Both the position numbers and the translations under genes were made by a program. A stretch of 50,591 bases of DNA from Bacteroidota bacterium (GTDB lineage Bacteria; Spirochaetota; Spirochaetia; JABMQR01). Each line of letters starts with the position of its first letter. Positions within the stretch are counted from its first letter, which is position 1. The stretch covers positions 1 to 50,591 of the forward strand of contig JABMQR010000062.1 in NCBI GenBank assembly GCA_013202335.1, written 5' to 3'. Under the pieces are notes generated by a model. The model searched no databases. It was not told where the DNA came from and worked only from the letters and a program-made list of their open reading frames with translations. Positions 18,560-28,184 of the stretch are shown one piece after another.

Positions 18560-21184
18560 ATGATTACAAGTAACAGTCCGGAACTAGACAAAATAAGAGA
18601 TAACCTGAATTCAATACTGACAAGCCGTGATAACTTTGAGCTCAGGATTTTATGGCTTCGTTTATGGGTCTGCACACTGCAGCAATTGGGTATTGATTTA
18701 ACAGAATTTCTTCCCATTGATACGGTATTTCGAAAATATTTTTACTGGAATCTTTGCAGATCGCCAAACGGGAAACAGAGAGATTTTTCGGCTGACGAAT
18801 TTGAAAAAATAGCAGAAGCCATAAGCCTTGGTTATACGGTGTTGGAAAAACTCTATGCAGAGTATTCATCAACTGAATCTCCTGATAATCCCGATATTGA
18901 ACCTTTGAGTATATCAGATCAAACTGATAATCCTGGTGATGAGTGGCCGTTGTATGGTGGGGATCACACCCATTCAGCATATACAAATAATGCGGGACCT
19001 GAGAATGGAAAAGTCTCCTGGAAATTCCCTGTCGGCCTTGCCCGGTATTCCCGCCCTCTTATCCATGATGATAAAATAATTGTGGCTTCTCCCGGAATTC
19101 GCACAGTCCTTAAATGTTTTACTATTGAAACCGGTAAGGAGCTCTGGAGGTCAACACAATTACCCGATATCGTTGGTGACCAGTTGTATTGGTCCCCATG
19201 TCATGCTGGTACGCCCATTTTGAATAATGATAAGATTTATGTACGGGATATGGGTTCACGGGGAAACGCTGGAATAACGAAATCAGTTTCAGTTTTCAGT
19301 GCTGTTAATGGAGAAATACTTGGAAAGGTGGATTCCGGACATGTTGATTACCGGTGCGGATATCCCCCATTAGCCGGGAATGATCGTTTTCTGGTAGTCC
19401 CTTTTGCTATTCATGATATCCATCTCGATCCTCCGGTAACACATCCCTTTAACCAGATAAAGATATACGATATTGAGAAACAAACCTATTTAAATACAAT
19501 AAATACGGGGCACCTTTTCGGAGAACCCATAATTTCGGATAATAATGTTTATTTTGCTGATTCAAGTGGCTATATCTATGCTTTTCTTATCAGTGAAGAT
19601 GAGCTTTTGGGAACAAATGTTCAGATTCAATGGCAGTTTAAAACTGATTCTGCCATGAATTCAGGATTAATCGTTTCCGATGGTTATATTATCTCGGGAA
19701 GTAATGAGGGATCAATTTATTGTATTCATAAAGATTCCGGTGAACTGCGATGGGAAACAAAAGTCAGTAATTATGAAAAAAATAGTTTTAAGCAGTTTTC
19801 CAAACCCTATACCTACCAGGATCAGGTTTTTATAGGATGCTCCAATTCCAGTGTGATTCAATTGGATGTACATACTGGAGAAATTTTATCAATGTTGGAA
19901 ACAGATGACTGGGTACGTTCCAGGCCTATCGTTATCGATGATATAGTATATGCTGCCTCGTTGAGCGGAAGTGTTTCTCTTTTTAATGTAAAAGACAATA
20001 CAGCAAAACCATTTCTTGTTAAAAAGATTAGTTCACATGCTGTTTTAGCAGACCTTGAAACTGATGGAAAGCATCTCTTTGCAGTTGATTCCGACCTAAA
20101 TCTATCGGTATTTGATACTGAGATGTCACTGAAGTGGAAGTCCAGTATAATCGATGCATTTGATCATAACGGCAGTCGTATCTTCATTGACCAAATAGCC
20201 GGCGGAGCTTATTACCAGTCAAAACCGACTGTAGCTAACGGTAAAGTCTTTATCGGAAGTCCTTCCCGTTTTATCTATGCGATAGATGAATTTACCGGAA
20301 AGGAAATATGGAAAAGTGAGATGGGTGGTGCTATCTCAGCTGCTCCATCCTTCGAAAAGAACCGTATTTATGCCGGACAGCAGGGAGGGGAAGATTCCTT
20401 CTACTGTCTTGATTCTGAAACAGGAAGGAAAATATGGACACAATCTCTGGGATGGGTTTGGGGATCGGCAAACATAAAAGATAATAATGTTTTTGTTCCC
20501 TGTATTGATGGCTTTGTCTCCTGTCTTGATGCAGAAAACGGCCGGATTAAATGGCGATACAGGACAGCAAAATCAACTTGTACTGAACCAGCCATTGATG
20601 AAGATCGGGTGTTTTTTGGGGGATGGGACCAAATCCTGCATGCCTTTGAAGCTGAGACCGGTAAGATATTATGGCAGTATCAATTGGGAGCATCAAGTGA
20701 TTCCGGTGCCCAAATTGCTCTGGACGGTAAAATCTTTGTCCCATCCGGGGGGAATCTTTTTCGCTGTCTGAATAATAAAACTGGAGACTTAATTTGGAAA
20801 TTTGTCATTACTGATGCATCTTTCAATGCGTCTCCGGCATGTGATGAGAACAGTGTATATATTTCTGTTTGGGATGGACTTGGTATGGCCGGCATCCCAA
20901 TCGGTTCCTGGATTCATAAACTTGATATGAATACAGGCCGGAAGATCTGGTCGGCTCCCGGAGGAGGTCTTACTGCTCCGGTAGTTGCAAGAGATAAAGT
21001 CTATTTTGCATCTACAACCTCACCCTATTTCTCGTGCGTATCCAGAGAACCTGAAAGTGATGGAAGTGTCAAAATAATCTGGAAAATACGATTGGGTAAT
21101 AAGGTTGAGGAATCATGTACGGCTATAGCAAACAGACAAGCCTTTATTCTCAGTTCAGACGGTTTTTTATATGCAATTAATTAA
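18560..21184 (+). CDS. PQQ-like beta-propeller repeat protein, paralogue 2
   Basis: An 874-residue paralogue of the proteins at 7212 and 23240. The N-terminal ~100 residues carry the shared helical motif LWVCTLQQLGIDLTEFL and no signal peptide. The rest is about 15 blade repeats (TIETGKELW, DEFTGKEIW, EAETGKILW, MNTGRKIW). Family motifs are SPGIRT, GHVDYR (260-265), AIHDI (283-287), AGQQGGE and GGWDQILHAFE. AGGA lies 12 bases before the ATG, a weak site. Its place between the permease genes and the ATPase genes of one importer argues for a role tied to that importer or its cargo, though no reaction can be named. Confidence 0.85.
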   Translation: MITSNSPELDKIRDNLNSILTSRDNFELRILWLRLWVCTLQQLGIDLTEFLPIDTVFRKYFYWNLCRSPNGKQRDFSADEFEKIAEAISLGYTVLEKLYAEYSSTESPDNPDIEPLSISDQTDNPGDEWPLYGGDHTHSAYTNNAGPENGKVSWKFPVGLARYSRPLIHDDKIIVASPGIRTVLKCFTIETGKELWRSTQLPDIVGDQLYWSPCHAGTPILNNDKIYVRDMGSRGNAGITKSVSVFSAVNGEILGKVDSGHVDYRCGYPPLAGNDRFLVVPFAIHDIHLDPPVTHPFNQIKIYDIEKQTYLNTINTGHLFGEPIISDNNVYFADSSGYIYAFLISEDELLGTNVQIQWQFKTDSAMNSGLIVSDGYIISGSNEGSIYCIHKDSGELRWETKVSNYEKNSFKQFSKPYTYQDQVFIGCSNSSVIQLDVHTGEILSMLETDDWVRSRPIVIDDIVYAASLSGSVSLFNVKDNTAKPFLVKKISSHAVLADLETDGKHLFAVDSDLNLSVFDTEMSLKWKSSIIDAFDHNGSRIFIDQIAGGAYYQSKPTVANGKVFIGSPSRFIYAIDEFTGKEIWKSEMGGAISAAPSFEKNRIYAGQQGGEDSFYCLDSETGRKIWTQSLGWVWGSANIKDNNVFVPCIDGFVSCLDAENGRIKWRYRTAKSTCTEPAIDEDRVFFGGWDQILHAFEAETGKILWQYQLGASSDSGAQIALDGKIFVPSGGNLFRCLNNKTGDLIWKFVITDASFNASPACDENSVYISVWDGLGMAGIPIGSWIHKLDMNTGRKIWSAPGGGLTAPVVARDKVYFASTTSPYFSCVSREPESDGSVKIIWKIRLGNKVEESCTAIANRQAFILSSDGFLYAIN

Positions 21185-21197
21185 TAAGGATATTCAA

Positions 21198-22244
21198 ATG
21201 AATCAGACAGGTGAATTAATTTTACACGACAATAATCTTGTAATGAAAAATCTCTCTACATTTTTTCATATTGAGGAGGGTGTCCTTAAGGCTGTAAATA
21301 ATGTTTCCTTTACGGTTCCTAAAGGGAAAACAATAGGAATTATAGGTGAAAGTGGATCGGGTAAGAGCGTCACGGCACAATCTATCCTGAGAATTGTACC
21401 GGACCCGGGGAAAATAGAGAACGGTTCTATCCATATAAGAACATCTGATGGGAATGTTGTTGATTTAACCACTTTGAACCCTAAAGGAGCTGAAATACGA
21501 AGAATCCGCTGGAATGATGTTTCCATGATTTTTCAGGAGCCAATGACAAGTTTGTCTACTGTACATACCATAGGCTCCCAGATTATTGAAGCCATAAATC
21601 TTCATAGACCCGGGGATAAATTGAATGCCAGGGATATAACACTGGATTTATTGGATAAAGTAGGTATATCAAATCCCCACCAGAGAATTGATGAGTATCC
21701 ATTCCAGCTATCAGGAGGCATGCGACAGCGCGCGATGATCGCCATGGCGCTTTCATGCAATCCCAGGATATTACTGGCGGATGAACCGACCACGGCGCTC
21801 GATGTAACGGTCCAGGCCCAGATACTGGAACTGCTTGCCGATCTCCAGTCCCAGTTTGCCATGTCCATGGTTTATATCACCCATGATCTGGGTGTTATCA
21901 GTGATATTGCAGATGAGGTTCATGTTATGTATCTCGGGAAAATTGTTGAATCCGCCACAGTGTATGAAATTTTCAGGAATCCATTACATCCCTATACAAA
22001 AGGGTTAATTAAATCAATTCCTACATTTAGTTCGACTAGAAAGGAAAGGCTTGTTCCCATAAAAGGGAATGTCCCTATTCCTATTAATCTTCCCAATTGC
22101 TGTGGTTTTTTCAATAGATGTCCACAAGCTATAAAGGGAAAGTGTGATTGCAAACAACCCGCATTGGTAAATCATGACGAGCACCACTCCGTTCGATGCT
22201 TTCTGGTTAATGACAATATTGAAGGGGACGCAGATGAGCAATAA
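21198..22244 (+). CDS. ABC transporter ATP-binding protein, OppD/DppD type
   Basis: A 348-residue ATPase that energises the importer. Walker A GESGSGKS is at residues 50-57, the Q-loop in FQEPMTSL, the signature LSGGMRQR at 171-178 and Walker B ILLADEP at 191-197. The C-terminal oligopeptide-transporter domain is Cys-rich (NCCGFFNRC, KCDCKQ). I chose the ATG at 21198 because AAGGA lies seven bases before it; an in-frame ATG at 21171 overlaps the upstream gene and has no site. The last 11 bases overlap the next ATPase gene. Confidence 0.93.
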   Translation: MNQTGELILHDNNLVMKNLSTFFHIEEGVLKAVNNVSFTVPKGKTIGIIGESGSGKSVTAQSILRIVPDPGKIENGSIHIRTSDGNVVDLTTLNPKGAEIRRIRWNDVSMIFQEPMTSLSTVHTIGSQIIEAINLHRPGDKLNARDITLDLLDKVGISNPHQRIDEYPFQLSGGMRQRAMIAMALSCNPRILLADEPTTALDVTVQAQILELLADLQSQFAMSMVYITHDLGVISDIADEVHVMYLGKIVESATVYEIFRNPLHPYTKGLIKSIPTFSSTRKERLVPIKGNVPIPINLPNCCGFFNRCPQAIKGKCDCKQPALVNHDEHHSVRCFLVNDNIEGDADEQ

Positions 22245-23256
22245 TATTATTGAAGTGAAAAATCTCAAAAAATATTTTACTGTAAAGGATAGTATTTCTA
22301 AAAGAAACAAAAAACAATTAAAGGCTGTTGATGGAGTCAGCTTTTCCATCAAAGAGGGCGAAACATTAGGACTGGTTGGTGAATCAGGATCGGGGAAGAC
22401 TACCCTGGGCCGAACTATTGTAAGGGTATATAAGCCCACTGCTGGTTCAATTAGCTTAAAATTACAAAATGGTGAAAATATCAACCTGACAAATATGAGT
22501 GATAAAGAGCTTCGGCCTATTCGTGAGAATATGCATATGATCTTTCAGGATCCTTATACATCATTAAATCCCAGGATGACTGTGTTTGACATAATTTCCG
22601 AACCTCTCGTATACGGTAAAAAGCTCTCCGCAAAAGAAATATCCCAGAGAGTTATTGAGCTGATGGAGTTAGTAGGTCTGCAGGTTGCTCATATGAAACG
22701 TTATCCTCATGCTTTTTCCGGAGGGCAAAGGCAAAGAATTGGTATAGCCCGATCGCTTGCTTCAAATCCAAGATTTATTGTGTGTGATGAAGCCGTTTCC
22801 GCACTGGATGTGTCTATTCAGGCACAGGTAGTCAACCTTCTTCAGGATTTACAGAAAAAATTTAATCTGACCTATCTGTTTATAGCCCATGACTTATCGG
22901 TAGTTCAGCACATTTCGGATAGAGTTGCTGTCATGTATGTTGGTGCAATTGTTGAAATGGCTCCTACAGACCAGTTATTTACGAAAACGAAACATCCCTA
23001 TACTGAAGCTCTTCTGTCAGCTATTCCGGGAGGTGATTTAGAAGGGAAAAAACAGCGGATAATTCTGGAAGGTGAAATCGCGAATCCTGTGAATCCTCCA
23101 TCCGGCTGCACATTCCATCCCAGATGCCGTTATGCAACAGATATTTGTAATCAGGAATTTCCCTCTTTGATGGAAGCAGCCCCAGACCACTTTGTAGCAT
23201 GCCACCATGCCGCAGAGTTAACTTTAAGGAATGTCTCAGATGATAAACAACAGTAA
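22234..23256 (+). CDS. ABC transporter ATP-binding protein, OppF/DppF type
   Basis: A 340-residue partner ATPase. Walker A GESGSGKT is at residues 49-56 and the signature FSGGQRQR at 161-168. The Walker B/D-loop region reads CDEAVSALD, where most relatives have DEPVSALD. The C-terminal domain has the usual Cys pattern (SGCTFHPRC, ICNQ, ACHH). The start ATG follows AAGGGGA and overlaps the OppD-type gene; an ATG at 22174 lies inside that gene and is rejected. The end overlaps the following PQQ-like gene, so all three are co-translated. Confidence 0.93.
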   Translation: MSNNIIEVKNLKKYFTVKDSISKRNKKQLKAVDGVSFSIKEGETLGLVGESGSGKTTLGRTIVRVYKPTAGSISLKLQNGENINLTNMSDKELRPIRENMHMIFQDPYTSLNPRMTVFDIISEPLVYGKKLSAKEISQRVIELMELVGLQVAHMKRYPHAFSGGQRQRIGIARSLASNPRFIVCDEAVSALDVSIQAQVVNLLQDLQKKFNLTYLFIAHDLSVVQHISDRVAVMYVGAIVEMAPTDQLFTKTKHPYTEALLSAIPGGDLEGKKQRIILEGEIANPVNPPSGCTFHPRCRYATDICNQEFPSLMEAAPDHFVACHHAAELTLRNVSDDKQQ

Positions 23257-25852
23257 GGGTTTTATTTCCAGCGGCTGCGCTGATTTTGATGCTATTCGTC
23301 AATCAGTTAAGATAAAACCCACGACAGAAAAAGATGCACCCCTTCGCACCCTTAACTTATATATGTGGCTTGCAGCATTACAGCAGCAGGGAGCTGATCT
23401 GAGTGTTTTCTTTGATATGGATAATGAATATTACAGACTGGAATCTCGTGTAAATGGGGGAGACGGTGAATCGATTGAAAAGATGAATACCTGGGTGGAT
23501 GAAGCCTATGCTATTCTTGCGGATATTCAGCAAGCACTTTTTGAATCGGGTCCTCTTTATACCCCTTATCAAGCAGATATGAAAGATACCCCTACGTATG
23601 AATCTGAAAATGACAAACGGGAAAATTGGCCCATGTTCCAGTGCAATATATCCAATACGGGGAGTATTAAAGCTCCCGGAGCTCAGATTGGGCAAAAAGC
23701 CTGGACATTTCCTATCTCTTTAGGCTGGTATTGCCGTCCCCTTATTGAGGATAATCGAATTTATGTTACTTCCCCAGGGATGAGGACAACCTGTTTCTGT
23801 CTGGATGCGGAAACCGGTGAGGTCATCTGGAAATCAGGTCAAATCCATCCCAAATTCGGAATATATAAATATCCGGCAATGATGTCGACCCCCATAAGCA
23901 TTGATAATCAGATAGTGCTGAGAGAGGTCAATAGTCATGGCGGTAATGAAGGACAGGCGAGAAACCTTGTTTTCTTGGATAAAGAAAATGGAGAATTGAT
24001 AGCAAAGCGCTATGCAGGGCACATTGATTACAGAACCCAGTATGCTCCTGTGGCTGCAAATGGCAATTACATTGTTTATCCCTTTGGAATTCACGATATC
24101 TACTCATCTCCTGCTGTTTGTCAGAATTTGAACAGGCTGGTTTGCGCTGATCGTGATAATAAAGAGATCAAGTGGGATTTTAATATCGGGAATATTGATA
24201 TCCTGGCAGAACCTGTACTCAATGAAACAACAGTCTTCCAGGGAACCACAGACAATTATCTCTATGCCATGGATCTGGAAACCGGCAATATGCTCTGGAA
24301 ATTTCAAGCAGGGGCACCCGTCAACACACAGGTGGTGAATGAAAATGGAATCGTTTATTTTGGTGCCAATGACGGAAAATGTTATGCTCTGAATGAACAA
24401 GACGGCAGTATTGTATGGGACATTCGGCTGGAAGAACCCCAGCTGAATTCCAGAAAACAATTCAGCACTCTGGAAATTCATGATGACTGTATTTTTACCG
24501 GATCAACTCAATCCCGCCTTTATTGCCTGAGTCGTCTTGATGGGCGCATTATGTGGCAATCTGAAACACCTGACTGGATACGCTCAAAACCTGTGGTTAT
24601 AGATGATCAGGTAATAGCAGCAGGTCTTAACGGTTCACTTGTAAGCTTTGATTTACAGGGCAAATTATTATGGAAAAAGAAGATTACGACACATCCTATC
24701 TTAGCTGATTTGACCTGTAAGAATAACCATCTATTTGTGAGCGATGGCAATCTGGGCTTTTTCTGTATTGATTCTCAGGGGACAATTCTCTGGGAACGAA
24801 CACTCCTTGAATCCTTTATTGATAAAAACGGTTGTAAAATTTACAGCGATACTCTCTCCGGGGGAACCTATTATCAGTCAAAACCAACAGCTGTAGATGG
24901 CAGAGTTTTCTTTGGAACCCATGCGGGCCTTCTGTATGCCGTTGATTCTGATACCGGCCGGGAAATCTGGAAATTTGAGATGGGAGGTTCCATCTCTGTT
25001 GGTGCAGCATACTATAAGGGTAAAATATACGCAGGTCAGCAGGGTGGAGAACGCTTCTTTTACTGTATCGATGCAGAAGACGGCAGTCTTGTGTGGAAAA
25101 AAACTGTTCCCGGCGGATGGGTCTGGGGTTCGGCTTGTGCTGATGATGGAATGGTATATATACCCACTGTGGATGGCCATGCAGTTTGTATGGAGGCTGA
25201 TACGGGAAATATTGTCTGGATGTACCCGACCGCAAAGTCTATTCCTGCGGAGCCGGCCATAGATGGAGACCTTGTTTATTTTGGTTCATGGAGTCAGTCT
25301 CTTTATGCCTTCCATAAGAAAACAGGTGAAATTGTCTGGAAACAAAATGGTATACGTCTGGATTCGGGAACATTGATTGCTTATCAGGGGAAAGTCTATG
25401 TTCCCCATCATAAAAACATTTTTATGGCAATGGATGCCAAAACCGGGGAAGTACTCTGCTCCGGGAATCACAACGAGATTGAGAAGGGTAATTACTCCGA
25501 TTTTAACGCCTCGCCCTGTTTCAGGAATAACAAGGCATATTTTTCTACCCGGGCAGGGTTAGGGCTGCATGGAGTCCCTTTGCATACAAAGCTTTATTGT
25601 GTGGACCCCGAAACAGCTGATATCCTGTGGATATACCCCGACGGCGGAGGACTTTCCGCTCCGGCAGCTTCCACAGATCATCTCTATATAGCCTCAGGGA
25701 CCATGCCGTTCCTGCACTGTTTGAACCCGGAAACGGGAGAACCCCTATGGGTGTATAAAATGGGGCATCGAATGGAAGAGTCAACTCTGTGTATTTATGG
25801 AAGATTTGTTTATGCACTAGCCAGTGACGGCTTTCTTCATGCCATTAAATAA
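23240..25852 (+). CDS. PQQ-like beta-propeller repeat protein, paralogue 3
   Basis: An 870-residue paralogue. I chose the ATG at 23240 because AAGGA (23226-23230) is nine bases before it and directly touches the alternative ATG at 23231. The helical N-terminal domain has LYMWLAALQQQGADLSVFF; there is no signal peptide. Blades end in DAETGEVIW, DLETGNMLW, DSDTGREIW and similar. The family motifs GHIDYR (260-265) and GIHDI (283-287) fall at exactly the same residue numbers as in paralogue 2, with SPGMRT and AGQQGGE also kept. It overlaps the OppF-type gene and is 50 bp before a sulfatase gene. Confidence 0.85.
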   Translation: MINNSKGFISSGCADFDAIRQSVKIKPTTEKDAPLRTLNLYMWLAALQQQGADLSVFFDMDNEYYRLESRVNGGDGESIEKMNTWVDEAYAILADIQQALFESGPLYTPYQADMKDTPTYESENDKRENWPMFQCNISNTGSIKAPGAQIGQKAWTFPISLGWYCRPLIEDNRIYVTSPGMRTTCFCLDAETGEVIWKSGQIHPKFGIYKYPAMMSTPISIDNQIVLREVNSHGGNEGQARNLVFLDKENGELIAKRYAGHIDYRTQYAPVAANGNYIVYPFGIHDIYSSPAVCQNLNRLVCADRDNKEIKWDFNIGNIDILAEPVLNETTVFQGTTDNYLYAMDLETGNMLWKFQAGAPVNTQVVNENGIVYFGANDGKCYALNEQDGSIVWDIRLEEPQLNSRKQFSTLEIHDDCIFTGSTQSRLYCLSRLDGRIMWQSETPDWIRSKPVVIDDQVIAAGLNGSLVSFDLQGKLLWKKKITTHPILADLTCKNNHLFVSDGNLGFFCIDSQGTILWERTLLESFIDKNGCKIYSDTLSGGTYYQSKPTAVDGRVFFGTHAGLLYAVDSDTGREIWKFEMGGSISVGAAYYKGKIYAGQQGGERFFYCIDAEDGSLVWKKTVPGGWVWGSACADDGMVYIPTVDGHAVCMEADTGNIVWMYPTAKSIPAEPAIDGDLVYFGSWSQSLYAFHKKTGEIVWKQNGIRLDSGTLIAYQGKVYVPHHKNIFMAMDAKTGEVLCSGNHNEIEKGNYSDFNASPCFRNNKAYFSTRAGLGLHGVPLHTKLYCVDPETADILWIYPDGGGLSAPAASTDHLYIASGTMPFLHCLNPETGEPLWVYKMGHRMEESTLCIYGRFVYALASDGFLHAIK

Positions 25853-25902
25853 TAAGCCTGGATTAGTTTTGGTAATGCAAAAGATAAAATAAAGGATTAA
25901 CA

Positions 25903-27363
25903 ATGAAAGCTATTGTAATTTTGTTTGATACCTTGTGCAGGCATTTTTTGGGTCCCTATGGTTGTGAAGAAGTAATGACTCCCAACATGTCCCGACTTGC
26001 TGAGAAATCCATTGTTTTTGATAATCACTGGCTTGGATCAGCTCCATGCATGCCCGCCAGAAGGGATATGATAACCGGCAGATATAATTTTCTGGAAAGA
26101 GGATGGGGAGGGATGGAACCCTTTGACATCTGTCTTCCTCATGTACTTGCCAAAGCAGGTATTCACAGTCACATTGAGACTGATCATTATCACTATTTTC
26201 AGGGTGGCGGGGAGTTTTATGCTACTTCCTTCAGTTCCTGGCAGGCTTACCGGGGTCAGGAATTTGATCCCATGCCCGCAGCGATCCGTACCGGGGACAG
26301 CCTTGATCCTGCCTTAATATGGAATAAGGATATTGAAGACCGTAATCGATCGCGATTTAAGACAGATCTTGATTTTCCGACTCCCCAGACATTGAAAGGA
26401 GCTGCGGAGTGGCTGAAAACGAATGAAGACTCGGATAATTATCTACTGTGGGTAGAACCATTTGATCCCCATTCTCCTATGGATTATCCCGATGAATATG
26501 ACACTCTCTATACTGATGAGCTAAAAGATAGTTTTCCGATTAATACTCTTCCGGACGGAACAGACCAAAAAAGAATAGATGTATTCTATGAGGATAGGAG
26601 AAAATATGCAAATCTGCTGCAGATGCTTGATAAATGGCTGGGTAAACTGCTGGATGAAATAGACAGACAGAATGGCTGGGATGACACACTGATCATACTT
26701 TCTACCGACCACGGGCTTATGTTCGGTGAACACGGGCATCTGGGTAAGAATGCCTGTCATGCCTGGAATGAGATAGCTCATATCCCGCTGTTCGTACATC
26801 TGCCGGGCAGTAAGAATGCCGGTGAACGACGCAGCCAGCTGACCCAGAATATTGATATGTTTCCCACGTTAACCGAGTTTTTTAACGTAAAGACAGATCA
26901 TGCGATTCACGGCAGATCGTTTCTGGATATCGCAGAGTTTAATACTCCTCAGAAACATGATACCGCTCTCTTTGGCTGGTATGGTAAAACTGTCAGTGTA
27001 ACAGATGGTGAGCATGTATATTTCCGCGGTCCTGCTTCCAGTGACAATAGTCCCTTGTATCAGTACTTTCTGATGCCCACCGAATATCATCATCGTATGA
27101 ACCCGAATCGGATGAAAGACGCGCAGTTAAGTCATTTTTTACCGTATACTGACATTCCGGTTCTGCAGGTGCCCGGTATTCCCGAATTTGGAATTAATGA
27201 AGAGATCTTTGAGAATAAATGTTTCAATATAATAAATGATTATCATCAGCAGAACGACTTATGCGGTACTGATATTGAAGACCGCATGCGGGAGATGCTG
27301 GTAGACGCAATGGAAAAAACTGATTGTCCCGAAGAACAATTTGAACGCCTGGGATTGAAGTAA
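25903..27363 (+). CDS. Type I sulfatase, CMPAR type
   Basis: A 486-residue sulfatase. The protein begins directly with the first catalytic strand, MKAIVILFDTLCRHFLGPYG (metal Asp D9), so it has no signal peptide. The FGly motif is CMPAR with C49 and R53, followed by RDMITGRYNF. The second metal cluster is STDHGLMFGEHG and the Lys is in HLGKN. The ribosome site AAAGGA is eight bases before the ATG. It is closely related in layout to the sulfatase at 29379 and less so to the CMPSR enzyme at 9900. It is the last gene of the importer operon, implying desulfation of imported material in the cytoplasm. Confidence 0.93.
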   Translation: MKAIVILFDTLCRHFLGPYGCEEVMTPNMSRLAEKSIVFDNHWLGSAPCMPARRDMITGRYNFLERGWGGMEPFDICLPHVLAKAGIHSHIETDHYHYFQGGGEFYATSFSSWQAYRGQEFDPMPAAIRTGDSLDPALIWNKDIEDRNRSRFKTDLDFPTPQTLKGAAEWLKTNEDSDNYLLWVEPFDPHSPMDYPDEYDTLYTDELKDSFPINTLPDGTDQKRIDVFYEDRRKYANLLQMLDKWLGKLLDEIDRQNGWDDTLIILSTDHGLMFGEHGHLGKNACHAWNEIAHIPLFVHLPGSKNAGERRSQLTQNIDMFPTLTEFFNVKTDHAIHGRSFLDIAEFNTPQKHDTALFGWYGKTVSVTDGEHVYFRGPASSDNSPLYQYFLMPTEYHHRMNPNRMKDAQLSHFLPYTDIPVLQVPGIPEFGINEEIFENKCFNIINDYHQQNDLCGTDIEDRMREMLVDAMEKTDCPEEQFERLGLK

Positions 27364-27414
27364 AGAGTTTGACAGTTATATCCGCAATACAGGTGAAAAT
27401 CTTCAATAGAAAAT

Positions 27415-27438
27415 CTTTGCCCGACTTGTAGGGCAAGG
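27415..27438 (+). terminator. Possible terminator after the sulfatase
   Basis: An 8-bp stem, CTTTGCCC (27415-27422) with GGGCAAGG (27431-27438) including one T.G pair, around an 8-base loop, about 50 bp after the stop. Only a weak T-run follows, so its function is uncertain. Confidence 0.3.
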
Positions 27439-27532
27439 TTCTGAACTCTTTATTGGAAACCTGGATATGACACATAAGTAATGTACTTTTGAGGATTTCC
27501 TTCCTATCAAGTAAATCCCGCAAAAATGTAGT

Positions 27533-27710
27533 CATTTCGTAGGATGTGCTTCGTCCCCCAGATTCAGATTTTACAACTAGTATCAACTGTCAACGCCGTT
27601 GCATCTAATGTCCCCTGTAGGTAATGAATACGATGGAGCAGTTTTTCGGTTGCAGTTGTATTAAAAGTAATATTGGGCTAATTCTGATGTTCCCAGATAT
27701 ATTTTTCCAT
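27533..27710 (-). pseudogene. Collapsed Fic-family gene (N- and C-terminal ends only)
   Basis: Reading the minus strand from the ATG at 27710 gives MEKYIWEHQN, a TAG stop, then PNITFNTTATEKLLHRI and HYLQG. This matches the start of Fic proteins with the DUF4172 N-terminus, where a Trp stands at the stop position (TGG to TAG). About 100 bases on, in another frame, SESGGRSTSYEM resembles the end of the C-terminal winged-helix domain of the same proteins. The whole central Fic domain with its HPFxxGNG motif is missing. I infer one large internal deletion, a frameshift and a nonsense mutation. Confidence 0.6.
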
Positions 27711-27988
27711 TACATCTCCCATGCAGACTGGTTTTTCATAACTAATATGCTATGAATAGACACTAAGCTTGCTAAAAAGTGCATAAATGCAAAGAATAGG
27801 TGTAAGTATATATAAATTTTGCAAATATATAATGATTTTATGTAATCTACCGAAGGTCAGCCTTAGTTGTTGTGCAGCAACCTATTTAGAATATTCTGCA
27901 ATATCGACACACACTCCGATGAATTTACAGCAAAAACATCGGAACGGGTGTTGTATTTGCACGACAAGTGATATGTGATGCATAATAT

Positions 27989-28103
27989 ATGTATAACCGT
28001 ATACTTGACTTACGTAATTTGATCGAAAAAAAATCTCTGTTTCTTTTCGGACCCCGAAGTACCGGAAAAACAACATTATTACGTAATCAATTTAATGATG
28101 AAG
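27989..28103 (+). pseudogene. N-terminal stub of an AAA ATPase (DUF4143-type)
   Basis: The frame from the ATG at 27989 gives YNRILDLRNLIEKKSLFLFG and then PRSTGKTTLLRNQF, the typical opening and Walker A (GxxxxGKT) of AAA_14/DUF4143 ATP-binding proteins. Homology stops at about residue 37, exactly where the 40-bp palindrome begins; the frame then runs through non-homologous sequence to a stop at 28225. The full family length is about 380-450 residues, so this is a broken gene. Confidence 0.6.
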
Positions 28104-28143
28104 TGAGGCGCTTTCAAAAATACCTATTTTTGAGAGCGCCTCA
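28104..28143. repeat. 40-bp near-perfect palindrome
   Basis: Arms of 19 bases (28104-28122 and 28125-28143) begin with TGAGGCGCT and carry one C/T difference; only CC separates them. It is too long and too symmetrical for an ordinary terminator, has no T-tract after it, and lies at the breakpoint of the truncated ATPase gene. It could be the scar or the end of a mobile or REP-like palindromic element. Confidence 0.75.
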
Positions 28144-28184
28144 TGTAATTAAAGCATACAATTGCGTACTTTGCACTAATACAA

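Noticed and set aside
7212..25852. Repeat-rich DNA as a CRISPR or tandem-repeat array
   Set aside because: The repetition is at protein level (propeller blades with divergent DNA); there are no evenly spaced identical repeats with unique spacers.
27787..27978. 63-codon plus-strand open frame in the gene graveyard
   Set aside because: It has no ribosome site, an odd Cys-rich composition and no similarity that I recognise.
28104..28143. Palindrome as a normal intrinsic terminator
   Set aside because: There is no T-tract after the stem, the loop is only two bases and no intact gene ends just upstream.
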